Source of the DNA: Amaricoccus sp.
Lineage (GTDB): Bacteria > Pseudomonadota > Alphaproteobacteria > Rhodobacterales > Rhodobacteraceae
DNA length: 64,000 nucleotides
NCBI RefSeq assembly: GCF_017993425.1
Contig: NZ_JAGOMQ010000004.1
Location: 105,921-169,920 of the forward strand
Reading direction: 5' to 3'
Part shown: in pieces, positions 52,313-60,941 of the stretch
Layout of the letters: each line of letters opens with the position of its first letter
How positions within the stretch are numbered: position 1 is the stretch's first letter
Notes under the pieces: model-generated
Database searches by the model: none
The model's input: the letters and a program-made list of their open reading frames with translations, nothing else
What the model was told of the DNA's origin: nothing
Translations under genes and position numbers: made by a program

Positions 52313-53491
52313 GTGATCCCGCCTGTCCTGCCGACCTACAACCGCGCGCCGATGGCCTTCGTCGAGGGCGCGGGTCCGTGGCTCGTCGCGGACGACGGCG
52401 AGCGATATCTCGACCTCGGCGCCGGCATCGCGGTGACGCTGCTCGGCCATGCCCATCCCGCGCTGGTCGCGGCGTTGGAGGCGCAGGGGCGCAAGCTCTG
52501 GCACACCTCGAACCTCTACCGCATCCCCCAGCAGGAGGCGCTGGCGGAGCGGCTGGTGGCGCATACCTTCGCCGACACGGTGTTCGTGACCAACTCGGGC
52601 ACCGAGGCGATCGAGTGCGCGATCAAGATGGCGCGCAAGCATTTCGACCACGAGGGCGAGCCGCAGCGCACCCGGATCATCGCCTTCGAGGGCTCGTTCC
52701 ACGGCCGCAGCTACGGCGCGATCTCGGCGGCGGGGTCGGAGAAGATGGTCAAGGGCTTCGGGCCGGTGGTGCCGGGCTTCGACCACCTGCCGTTCTTCGA
52801 CCTCGCCGAGGTGCGCGCCGCCATCGGACCGGAGACGGCCGCGGTGCTGGTCGAGCCGATCCAGGGCGAGGGCGGCATCCGGGCGCTGTCGCGCGAGGAC
52901 CTGCGCGGCCTGCGGGCGCTCTGCGACGAGACGGGCGTGCTGCTGATCCTCGACGAGATCCAGTGCGGCATGGGCCGGACCGGCAAGCTCTTCCACCACG
53001 AATGGGCGGGGATCACGCCGGACATCATGACGGTGGCGAAGGGGATCGGCGGGGGCTTCCCGCTCGGCGCCTGCCTCGCCACGGAGAAGGCCGCCTCCGG
53101 CATGGGGCTCGGCACGCACGGCTCGACCTATGGCGGCAACCCGCTCGCCTGCGCGATCGGGGCGGCGGTGATGGACGTGGTGACGGCGCCGGGCTTCCTC
53201 GACGGGGTGAGCCGTGCGGCGGGGCGGTTCCGCCAGGGGCTCGAGGGGCTGGTCGCGGCGCATCCGGACGTCTTCGAGGGCGTGCGCGGCGAGGGGCTGA
53301 TGCTCGGGCTGCGCTGCCGCAAGGCCCCGGCCGACGTGGTGGCGGCGGGCTATGCCGAGCGGGTGATCGCGGTGCCGGCGGCCGACAACGTGGTGCGGCT
53401 CCTGCCGCCGCTGAACCTGACCGACGCCGAGATCGACGAGGGGCTGAAGCGCCTCGACGCGGCGGCGAGCCGGCTCGAAGCGGCGGCATGA
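52313..53491 (+). CDS. argD: acetylornithine aminotransferase
   Basis: 392 aa, class III PLP aminotransferase. [48 protein letters not shown], and the PLP lysine in [18 protein letters not shown]. Forms N-acetylornithine in arginine synthesis; can also serve in DAP synthesis. GTG start at 52313. argF follows with an ATGA overlap. Confidence 0.95.
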   Translation: MIPPVLPTYNRAPMAFVEGAGPWLVADDGERYLDLGAGIAVTLLGHAHPALVAALEAQGRKLWHTSNLYRIPQQEALAERLVAHTFADTVFVTNSGTEAIECAIKMARKHFDHEGEPQRTRIIAFEGSFHGRSYGAISAAGSEKMVKGFGPVVPGFDHLPFFDLAEVRAAIGPETAAVLVEPIQGEGGIRALSREDLRGLRALCDETGVLLILDEIQCGMGRTGKLFHHEWAGITPDIMTVAKGIGGGFPLGACLATEKAASGMGLGTHGSTYGGNPLACAIGAAVMDVVTAPGFLDGVSRAAGRFRQGLEGLVAAHPDVFEGVRGEGLMLGLRCRKAPADVVAAGYAERVIAVPAADNVVRLLPPLNLTDAEIDEGLKRLDAAASRLEAAA

Positions 53492-54414
53492 GGAGCTTCC
53501 TCGACCTGCGCGACACCGCGCCGGAGGACATCCGCGGGATGCTCGCGCAGGCGGCCGCGATAAAGGCCGCGCGGGCGGGACGGCCCAAGGGGGCGCGCGA
53601 CGACGCGCAGCCGCTGAAGGACCACGTCGTCGCGCTGATCTTCGAGAAGCCCTCGACGCGGACGCGGGCGAGCTTCGACGTCGGCGTCCGGCAGATGGGC
53701 GGCGAGACGCTGGTGCTGACCGGCAAGGAGATGCAGCTCGGCCACGGCGAGACGATCGCCGACACCGCCCGGGTGCTGTCGCGCTACGTCGACCTGATCA
53801 TGATCCGCACCTTCGACGAGGCCTCGCTGGTCGAGCTGGCCGAGCACGCCACGGTGCCGGTGATCAACGGGCTGACCGACGCGAGCCATCCCTGCCAGAT
53901 CATGGCGGACGTGATGACCTTCGAGGAGAAGCGCGGGCCGATCGCCGGGCGCAAGGTGGTGTGGCTCGGGGACGGCAACAACGTCTGCGCCTCGTTCCTG
54001 CACGCCGCGGGGCAGCTCGGCTTCGACTTCACCTTCGCCGGGCCGCCGACGCTCGATCCCGCGCCCTCGGCGCTGGCCTTCGCCCGCGAGCGCGGGGCGA
54101 GGGTGGCGATCGAGCGCGATCCGGGGCGGGCGGTCGAGGGGGCGGATCTCGTGGTGACGGACACCTGGGTCTCGATGCACGACGCCGTCTCGACGCGCGA
54201 GCGGCGGCACAACCAGCTCCGGCCCTATCAGGTCGACGCGCGGCTGATGGGGCGGGCGAAGGCGGATGCGCTCTTCATGCACTGCCTGCCGGCGCATCGC
54301 GGCGAGGAGGTGACGAGCGAGGTGATGGACGGCCCGGCCTCCGCGGTCTTCGACGAGGCGGAGAACCGGCTGCACGCCCAGAAGGCGATCATGCGCTGGT
54401 GCCTCGGAGCCTGA
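53488..54414 (+). CDS. argF: ornithine carbamoyltransferase
   Basis: 308 aa. Carbamoyl-phosphate motif [28 protein letters not shown], ornithine-binding [13 protein letters not shown] and [13 protein letters not shown]. Makes citrulline from ornithine. Coupled to argD. A short GC hairpin (54416-54437, CCGCC/GGCGG) follows the stop. Confidence 0.96.
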   Translation: MRSFLDLRDTAPEDIRGMLAQAAAIKAARAGRPKGARDDAQPLKDHVVALIFEKPSTRTRASFDVGVRQMGGETLVLTGKEMQLGHGETIADTARVLSRYVDLIMIRTFDEASLVELAEHATVPVINGLTDASHPCQIMADVMTFEEKRGPIAGRKVVWLGDGNNVCASFLHAAGQLGFDFTFAGPPTLDPAPSALAFARERGARVAIERDPGRAVEGADLVVTDTWVSMHDAVSTRERRHNQLRPYQVDARLMGRAKADALFMHCLPAHRGEEVTSEVMDGPASAVFDEAENRLHAQKAIMRWCLGA

Positions 54415-54454
54415 TCCCCGACCGCCGGAGGCGGGGGTTCCTCACACTGCCGAC

Positions 54455-54505
54455 GGAGGCGGCAAGGGTCGACCAGCGGCGAGGCCTCGCCTCGCAACGG
54501 CGCCG
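54455..54505 (-). repeat. dispersed repeat module (partial, inverted copy)
   Basis: The complement reads CTCGCCGCTGGTCGACCCTT, matching the 9105-9129 part of the repeat module. Lies in the 290-bp gap after argF. No gene in that gap. Confidence 0.5.
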
Positions 54506-54704
54506 CGGGGCAGGCGATCCCTGCGCTCGCGCCCCGGAGCGGAGTCCGGCGCTCTCCGGCTGACCGCTCCGCGGCAGGGCGGGCGCACGGGCGCCCCTGT
54601 CCCCGCCGATGCTCTCTTGAGATGTCGCCGGGCCGGGCCGCGAGCGGCGACGGGATGGCCGGGCGGGCCGGCCGTCCGAGGCGAGGCCCCCCGGGGCCCG
54701 CGCG

Positions 54705-56999
54705 CTACTCCGCGGCGTGGCGGGCGCCGTCGATCCAGCTCCAGACGCGGCCGGGGGTCAGCGGCATATCGACATGGCGGACGCCGGCGGGCCAGAGGGC
54801 GTCGAGGGCGGCGTTGGTGATCGCGGCGAGCGCGCCCACCGTGCCGGCCTCGCCGCAGCCCTTCATGCCGGTCTCGTTGGCCGTCGAGGGCACAAGCTCG
54901 GTCGAGAAGGCGATGTTCGGCAGGTCGTCGGCGCGCGGCATGGCGTAGTCCATGAACGAGCCCGACAGGAGCTGGCCCTCGGGCGAGTAGACCACCCGCT
55001 CCGCCACCGCCTGGCCGTAGCCCTGCGCCACGCCGCCATGGACCTGGCCCTCGGCGAGCATCGGGTTCACCAGGAAGCCGAAATCGTCGACCACGGTGTA
55101 GCGCTCGACCCGCACGCGGCCGGTCTCCGGGTCGACCTCGACCTCGGCGAAATGCGCCCCGTTCGGGTAGGAGCGGCCGGGCACCTTGTACTTCGTCTCG
55201 GTGACGAGGAGGCCGGTCAGCCCCCGGGCGCGCGCCGTGCCGGCGAGCTCCAGGAGACCGACGGCGCGGTCGGTGCCGGCGACGCGGAAGGCGCCCTCCT
55301 CGAAGACGAGGTCGGCGCGGGCGACCTCCAGCTCCTCCTCGGCGAGCGGGCGGAACTTGGCGATCACCTCGTCGGCCGCCTGGTTGATGGCGTTGCCCTG
55401 GAGCGTCACCGAGCGCGAGCCGCCGGTGCCGCCGCCCCAGGCGATGCGGTCGCTGTCGCCCTGGACGTAGCGGATGCGGTCGAAGGGGATGCCCGCCCGC
55501 TCGTGCAGGAACTGCGCGAACACCGTCTCGTGGCCCTGGCCGTTCGACTGGGTGCCGGCGTAGATCTCGACCATGCCGTCCTCGGCGAAGGCGATGGTCG
55601 CGCCCTCGCGGTCGTCGCCGAGGATCGACTCGATGTAGTAGCAGAGCCCGAGCCCGCGCAGCCGGCCCTCGGCGGCGGAGGCGGCCTTGCGGGCGGCGAA
55701 GCCGGCGAGGTCGGCCTCGGCGACGGCGCGGTCGAGCACGCGCTCGAAGTCGCCGACGTCGTAGAGCTCGCCGACCACGGTGCGGTAGGGGAAGCTCTTG
55801 CGCGGGATGAAGCTCTTGCGCCGCAGCTCCAGCGCGTCGACGCCGAGCTGGCGGGCGGACCAGTCCATCAGCCGCTCGATCGTGTAGATCGATTCCGGCC
55901 GGCCGGCGCCGCGATAGGCGTCGACGGGCGTGGTGTTGGTGTAGACGCCCTTGACGTTCACGAAGGCGGTCTGGAAGTCGTAGACCCCCGGCATGACCTT
56001 CAGCGCCACGTCCGAGGCGATCCACTGCCCGAAGCAGGAATTGTAGGCGCCGAGGTTCGAGACGCAGTTCACCCGCATGGCGACGAGCTTCAGGTCCTTG
56101 TCGAAGGCGGCCTCGGCGGTGGTGACGTGGTCGCGGCCGCCGTTGTCGGTCAGCATCGCCTCGCCGCGGCCGGAGGCCCAGCGGACGGGGCGGCCGAGCT
56201 CGCGGGCGGCGAAGGCGACGGCGAAATATTCGGGGTAGTTGAAGGTCTTGATGCCGAAGCCGCCGCCGACGTCGGGCGTGGTGACGCGCACGTCGGCCTT
56301 GGGGAGGGCGAAGCGCTTGGCGAGCTCGTCCTTCAGCATCCAGACGCCCTGGCCGGAATAGGCGACGTGGAGGCGCGTGCCGTTCCATTCCGCCCAGGCC
56401 CCGCGCGGCTCCAGCGACATGCCCATGACGCGGTTGTTGACGAGCTCGAGCCGGGTGGTGTGGGCGGCCGCGGCGAAGGCGGCGTCGGTCGCCGCCTCGT
56501 CGCCGAAGACCCAGTCGTAGGCGAGATTGCCCGGGGCCTCCGGGTGGATGGTCTCGCCGCCGACCGCCGTCTCGACATGGACGGGCAGATCCTCGAAGTC
56601 GCAGGCGATGGCGTCGATGGCGTCGAGCGCCGCGGCGCGGGTCTCGGCGACCACGACGGCGATCGCCTCGCCGGCGTAGCGGACGACGTCCTCGGCGAGG
56701 ATGGGCCGGCGGGGGGAAGCGCCCTTGCTGCCGTCGCGGTTGGGCACGACCTCGAAGTCCATGCCGTTGTCGAGCTTCCCGGCGAGGTCGGCGGCGGTGT
56801 AGACCGCCGCGACCCCGGGCACGGCGCGGGCGGCGGCGACATCGAGGCCCGCGATGCGGCCATGCCCGACGGGGCTGCGGAAGAACATGGCGTGGAGCGC
56901 GCCCTCGGGGGCGTTGTCGTCGAGATAGTCGCCCGTGCCGGTGAGGAAGCGCTTGTCCTCCTTGCGGCGCACGGACTGGCTGAGGCCGAATTTCGGCAT
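54705..56999 (-). CDS. CoxL-type molybdenum hydroxylase large subunit (orphan)
   Basis: 764 aa, xanthine dehydrogenase/CO dehydrogenase large-subunit family, binding the molybdopterin-cytosine cofactor. Active-loop motif AYRGAGRPES marks form II CoxL-like enzymes rather than true CODH (which has a Cys-containing loop). Other motifs: DVGGGFGIKTFNYPEYFA, GTQSNGQGHETVFAQF, and the C-terminal GCGEAGTVGALAAI with the catalytic Glu. The medium (FAD) and small (2Fe-2S) subunits are not adjacent. Upstream lies a broken IS, so the operon may have been disrupted. Confidence 0.88.
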   Translation of the reverse strand: MPKFGLSQSVRRKEDKRFLTGTGDYLDDNAPEGALHAMFFRSPVGHGRIAGLDVAAARAVPGVAAVYTAADLAGKLDNGMDFEVVPNRDGSKGASPRRPILAEDVVRYAGEAIAVVVAETRAAALDAIDAIACDFEDLPVHVETAVGGETIHPEAPGNLAYDWVFGDEAATDAAFAAAAHTTRLELVNNRVMGMSLEPRGAWAEWNGTRLHVAYSGQGVWMLKDELAKRFALPKADVRVTTPDVGGGFGIKTFNYPEYFAVAFAARELGRPVRWASGRGEAMLTDNGGRDHVTTAEAAFDKDLKLVAMRVNCVSNLGAYNSCFGQWIASDVALKVMPGVYDFQTAFVNVKGVYTNTTPVDAYRGAGRPESIYTIERLMDWSARQLGVDALELRRKSFIPRKSFPYRTVVGELYDVGDFERVLDRAVAEADLAGFAARKAASAAEGRLRGLGLCYYIESILGDDREGATIAFAEDGMVEIYAGTQSNGQGHETVFAQFLHERAGIPFDRIRYVQGDSDRIAWGGGTGGSRSVTLQGNAINQAADEVIAKFRPLAEEELEVARADLVFEEGAFRVAGTDRAVGLLELAGTARARGLTGLLVTETKYKVPGRSYPNGAHFAEVEVDPETGRVRVERYTVVDDFGFLVNPMLAEGQVHGGVAQGYGQAVAERVVYSPEGQLLSGSFMDYAMPRADDLPNIAFSTELVPSTANETGMKGCGEAGTVGALAAITNAALDALWPAGVRHVDMPLTPGRVWSWIDGARHAAE

Positions 57000-57273
57000 G
57001 GCTGCGAGCCTCCCTGGGCAGTCTTTGGCGCGGGAGAGTAGCGCTTTCGGCGCCGGTGTCGAGCCGGCAAGGGCGGGATCCGGGGCGGTCGGCCGAAGGC
57101 CTTGACCCGTCCCGCGGCAGCGACGGGGCCGCCTTGCGCGCCCGGAGCCGCTCTCCCCGCGCGCGCCCTCCCCCGCCCGCCGCCAGAACGACGAAGGGGA
57201 TCGAGGGACGGCGCCGCGGCGGGAGCCGACATGCGGGGCCTTCGGGCGGCCGCCCTGGCCGCCTCGGGCGCGC

Positions 57274-58539
57274 AGGGCTCCGAATCCAAATCACGCTTGC
57301 CGCGACGCGAGGATTTCGTCGAGGTAGGTCGGGTCCCACCCGGCGATCTTGCGTCGGGTCTTGATCGACCGCTTGTCGACGTGGGTTCGGACGAGGTTGA
57401 GGGCGAAGTGGCGGACGGTGGCCATGTTCCGGGCTCCGTGGCCCTTGCGCAGGCGGGACTGGTCGTCGGCGAAGGTGACGTCGAGCACCCAGTGCAGCCG
57501 GTTCTCGATCGCCCAGTGGCCGCGGATCGCGGCGGCTGCGTCGGCGGCGGAGAGGGCGCGGGAGGAGACGAAGAGCCGGGTCTCGGTGCGGGTCCTGCCG
57601 CCGCTCTCGACCCGGGTCTCGGCGCGGACGAGGCAGGCGGCGCCGGGCAGGCGGAGCTCGCCCGGGAAGCGGCGGGCGCCGTCGAGCCAGTCGATCTCGC
57701 GGAGGACCGCGATCCGGCGCGCCTCGACGCGGCCGTGGCCCTTGTCGAGGTCGAGGTGGGTGTCGAGGGCGGCGCCCGCGCCGGCCTCGGCCCGGGCCGC
57801 GGCCTCGGCGAAGGCGGCCTCGACCTCGGCGCGCAGCGTCGGCTGGTTGGCCTTGACCGCGAGCAGCCAGTCGGCGCCCTGGGCGGCGATGGCGGTGGCG
57901 ATCCCGGGGTTGGTGGCGACGGCGTCGATCGAGACGAGGGCGCCCTCGAGGCCGCCGTCGGCGCCGAGGCGCTCGAGGAGCGGCGAGCGGCGGGATGGCG
58001 GCGAGCTCGCTCGCCTTGTCGGGGACGGCCTCCTGGGCCAGCACCAGGCGGGCGGTGGTGGCGAAGGCCGAGACGAGGTGCAGGGGGCCGGCGCCGGCGG
58101 CCCGGTCGTGGCTGCGGCGCGAGGTCTTGCCGTCGATGGCGACGAGGGACGCCTTCTCCGGCCAGCTCTCGCGCACCCAGGCGGCGAAGGCGGCGGAGAA
58201 GAGGCCCGGGTCGATGCGGTTCATCAGGATGGTGAGCCAGCGCTCGCCCGGCACGCCGTTGGCGTAGGGCAGATGCCGGCGGAGGAAGTCGAGGTGCGCG
58301 GCGCCCCAGCCGGCGATGTCCTCGTAGTCGTCGCAGTCGGCGATCGTGCCGCAGACCACGAGGAGCAGCACCTCCGGCAGCGGATGCAGGATGCGTCGCA
58401 CGTCGCGGGGGTCCTCCACGTCCGCGAAGTGGGCGAGCAGCGCCGCGAGACGCGACTTCCGGGGCAGGCCTTCGGCGGACAGGATCATGGGCGGCTCCGA
58501 TTCAGCGGCGCCGCATCGATTCAGAGAAATCCGCCCCTG
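57274..58539 (-). mobile_element. ISAs1-family insertion sequence (inactive)
   Basis: Approximate limits. The only gene is an ISAs1-type transposase with a frameshift (57291-58488). Weak terminal inverted repeats: CAGGGCTCCGAAT at the left and CAGGGGCGGATTT read inward from the right. No target duplication was found, so the ends are uncertain. Confidence 0.65.
57291..58488 (-). pseudogene. ISAs1-family transposase, broken by a 7-bp tandem duplication
   Basis: N-terminal part (58488 down to about 57985): [35 protein letters not shown] and VAIDGKTSRRSHD, with the first DDE Asp. The second frame continues LLERLGADGGLEGALVSIDA, GADWLLAVKANQPTLRAEVE, WAIENRLHWVLDVTFADDQS (catalytic Glu). The break lies at about 57975-57985, where GCCGCTC follows CCGCTC as an apparent 7-bp duplication; removing it restores IPPLLERL. 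Combined length about 398 codons. Confidence 0.88.
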
Positions 58540-58645
58540 TCACCTGTCACATGAGTTCGGAGCCCTGCTCGGGCGCGCATTGCGCTTTTCGCGCGCCGGG
58601 AAGTCGCTAGAGACTTCGGCTGGTTGCGAATCATCGAGGGACATC

Positions 58646-59350
58646 ATGTTCAAGAAACTGACCGCGGAGGCGCTCGGCACCTTCGTGCTCGTCTTCGGCG
58701 GCTGCGGCAGCGCCGTGCTCGCGGCGGGCTTCCCGGATCTCGGGATCGGCTTCGTCGGCGTCTCGCTCGCCTTCGGCCTCACCGTGCTGACGATGGCCTA
58801 TGCGGTCGGCGGCATCTCGGGCGGCCATTTCAACCCCGCGGTGACGCTCGGCCTCGCCGTCGCCAACCGCTTCGAGTGGTCCGAGGTCATCCCCTACTGG
58901 GTGGCGCAGGTGGCGGGCGGCGTCGTCGCCGCGGTCATCCTCTACGTCATCGCCTCCGGCCAGGCGGGCTGGACCGGCCCGGGCGGCTTCGCGGCGAACG
59001 GCTTCGGCGCGAACTCGCCGGGCGGCTACGGCCTCGTGCCGGCCTTCACGATCGAGGTGGTGCTGACGGCGTTCTTCCTCGTCGTCATCCTCGGCGTCAC
59101 CCGGCCCGGCGCCCCGGCGGGCTTCGCGCCGATCGCCATCGGCCTCGCGCTGACGCTCATCCACCTGATCGCCATCCCGGTCACCAACACCGCGGTGAAC
59201 CCGGCCCGCGCCACCGCGGTGGTGCTCTTCGCCCAGGCGCCCGAGGGCAACCCGACCTTCCTGTCGCAGCTCTGGGTGTTCTGGCTCGCCCCCCTCGTCG
59301 GCGCCGGCATCGGCGCGCTGATCTGGGACAACCTGCTCGAGAACGACTGA
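58646..59350 (+). CDS. aqpZ: aquaporin Z-type water channel
   Basis: 234 aa, six membrane helices, both NPA loops ([32 protein letters not shown]). The Thr/His/Arg filter pattern ([13 protein letters not shown]) favours water over glycerol. Start ATG 58646 after a CGAGGGA site. Stand-alone, downstream of the broken IS. Confidence 0.94.
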   Translation: MFKKLTAEALGTFVLVFGGCGSAVLAAGFPDLGIGFVGVSLAFGLTVLTMAYAVGGISGGHFNPAVTLGLAVANRFEWSEVIPYWVAQVAGGVVAAVILYVIASGQAGWTGPGGFAANGFGANSPGGYGLVPAFTIEVVLTAFFLVVILGVTRPGAPAGFAPIAIGLALTLIHLIAIPVTNTAVNPARATAVVLFAQAPEGNPTFLSQLWVFWLAPLVGAGIGALIWDNLLEND

Positions 59351-59366
59351 GCCCCGACCGGGCCCT

Positions 59367-59397
59367 GCCCGGGCCGGCCCCCGCGGCCGGCCCGGGC
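59367..59397. terminator. hairpin between convergent aqpZ and dgt
   Basis: GCCCGGGCCGGCC / GGCCGGCCCGGGC, 13-bp perfect stem with a 5-nt loop, no T run. Likely bidirectional terminator. Confidence 0.65.
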
Positions 59398-59432
59398 GGA
59401 CGCCCGCCGCGCCGGTCGGCGCCCGCGGGCCC

Positions 59433-60578
59433 TCAGCCCTTGACCAGCGGGTCGGTCAGGCGGCCGTGCTCCTGCAGCGCGAAGCGGTCGGTCATGCCGG
59501 CGATGTAGTCGGAGACCACCCGGGCGCGGCCGGTCTCGTCGAGCGCCGCGCAGGCGTTCCAGTCGTCCGGCATCAGCTCGGGCGCCGCGAGGAAGGTCTC
59601 GAAGAGCTCGCGCACCACCCGCTTGGCCTTGCGCCGCATCCGCTGCACCGTCCAGTGCCGGTACATGCGCGCGTAGAGGAAGGCGCGGATCTCCTTCAGC
59701 TCGGCGAAGCTCGCGTCGGAGAAGCGCACCATCGGCCGGCCGGCGTGGCGCACCTCGGCGGCCGAGCGCGGGACGGCCTCGGCGAGGCGGGCGCGGCTCG
59801 TCGCCAGCACGTCCTCGACGAGGAGCCCGAAGAACCGCCGCAGCGCCTCGTGCTCGCGCCGCCCCGGGGCGAGCCCGGGCCAGCGGGCGTCGACCACCGC
59901 CACGCAGGGGCCGATCAGCGGCAGGGCGCGCAGGTCGTCGAGCGTGAAGAGCCCGGCGCGCAGGCCGTCGGCGAGGTCGTGGTTGTTGTAGGCGATGTCG
60001 TCGGAGATCGCCGCCACCTGCGCCTCGACGCTCGCGTGGGTGCCGAGCTCGAGGTCGTGGCGGGCGACGTATTCCGCGAGGCCGTAGGGGATGTCGCCGG
60101 TCACCGGGCCGTTATGCTTGGCGAGGCCCTCCAGCGTCTCCCAGGTCAGGTTCAGCCCGTCGAAGTCGGCGTAGTGCGCCTCCAGCCGGGTGACGATCTT
60201 GATCGCCTGGGCGTTGTGGTCGAAGCCGCCGAAGGGCTCCATCAGCCGCGCGAGCTCGTCCTCGCCGGTATGGCCGAAGGGCGGGTGGCCGAGGTCGTGG
60301 GCGAGCGCCACCGCCTCGGCCAGCTCCTCGTTGACGTCGAGGGTGCGCGCCAGCGTGCGCGCGACCTGCGCCACCTCGATCGAGTGGGTGAGCCGGGTGC
60401 GGTAGTAGTCGCCCTCGTGCTCGACGAAGACCTGGGTCTTGTGCTTCAGCCGGCGGAAGGCCGAGGAGTGGATGATCCGGTCGCGGTCGCGCTGGAACGG
60501 CGAGCGGTGGGTCGAGCCCTCCTCGGGAAACAGCCGCCCGCGGCTCTCGTCCGGCCGGGTCGCGAAGGCGGCGGTCAT
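59433..60578 (-). CDS. dgt: dGTP triphosphohydrolase-like protein
   Basis: 381 aa. HD-domain metal site: RTRLTHSIEVAQVARTLA (His) and LAHDLGHPPFGHTGEDEL (His-Asp), plus SDDIAYNNHDLADGLRAG. Cleaves dGTP or other dNTPs to nucleoside and triphosphate. Start ATG 60578 (MTAAFATRPDESRGR). Short type without a C-terminal extension. Confidence 0.92.
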   Translation of the reverse strand: MTAAFATRPDESRGRLFPEEGSTHRSPFQRDRDRIIHSSAFRRLKHKTQVFVEHEGDYYRTRLTHSIEVAQVARTLARTLDVNEELAEAVALAHDLGHPPFGHTGEDELARLMEPFGGFDHNAQAIKIVTRLEAHYADFDGLNLTWETLEGLAKHNGPVTGDIPYGLAEYVARHDLELGTHASVEAQVAAISDDIAYNNHDLADGLRAGLFTLDDLRALPLIGPCVAVVDARWPGLAPGRREHEALRRFFGLLVEDVLATSRARLAEAVPRSAAEVRHAGRPMVRFSDASFAELKEIRAFLYARMYRHWTVQRMRRKAKRVVRELFETFLAAPELMPDDWNACAALDETGRARVVSDYIAGMTDRFALQEHGRLTDPLVKG

Positions 60579-60756
60579 GCGGGCTCCTCGTCGCGGCGCG
60601 CGGGGCTGGCGCGTCGCGACGAGGCTTAGACCATCGCGGGCGGGACGAAAAGCGCCCCGCCCCCGGGCGGCGCCCGATACGAATCCGGTTGATCCGTTCG
60701 TGTCGTGGTCAGCGCGCCGCCCCCACGGATTTCCCCGCGCGATCTGGCCAGCGACA

Positions 60757-60826
60757 AATCGCGCCGCGCCTGCCCGCCCGGGGCAGACGCGCCTGGGCGC
60801 GCCAGCCGGGCAGGCGCGGCGCGATT
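60757..60826. other. 20-bp perfect inverted repeat in the dgt-phoX gap
   Basis: Arms AATCGCGCCGCGCCTGCCCG (60757-60776) and its exact complement (60807-60826), loop 30 nt. The 363-bp gap (60579-60941) otherwise shows no gene. Both neighbours are on the minus strand, so it follows phoX and precedes dgt; a terminator for phoX is likely. Confidence 0.6.
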
Positions 60827-60941
60827 GCTGCGTCCGGGACATCTGAACCCCTCTCGGGCCTCGCTTCGGCGAGGCCCGACGGACCGGGGGACAGCGGCCG
60901 GGCGCACGCGGGGCGTGCGCGGAAGTCAACCCGAGAGCGTG

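Noticed and set aside
57274..58539. Target-site duplication around the ISAs1 element
   Set aside because: Compared the flanks at several offsets; no convincing 8-10 bp direct repeat.
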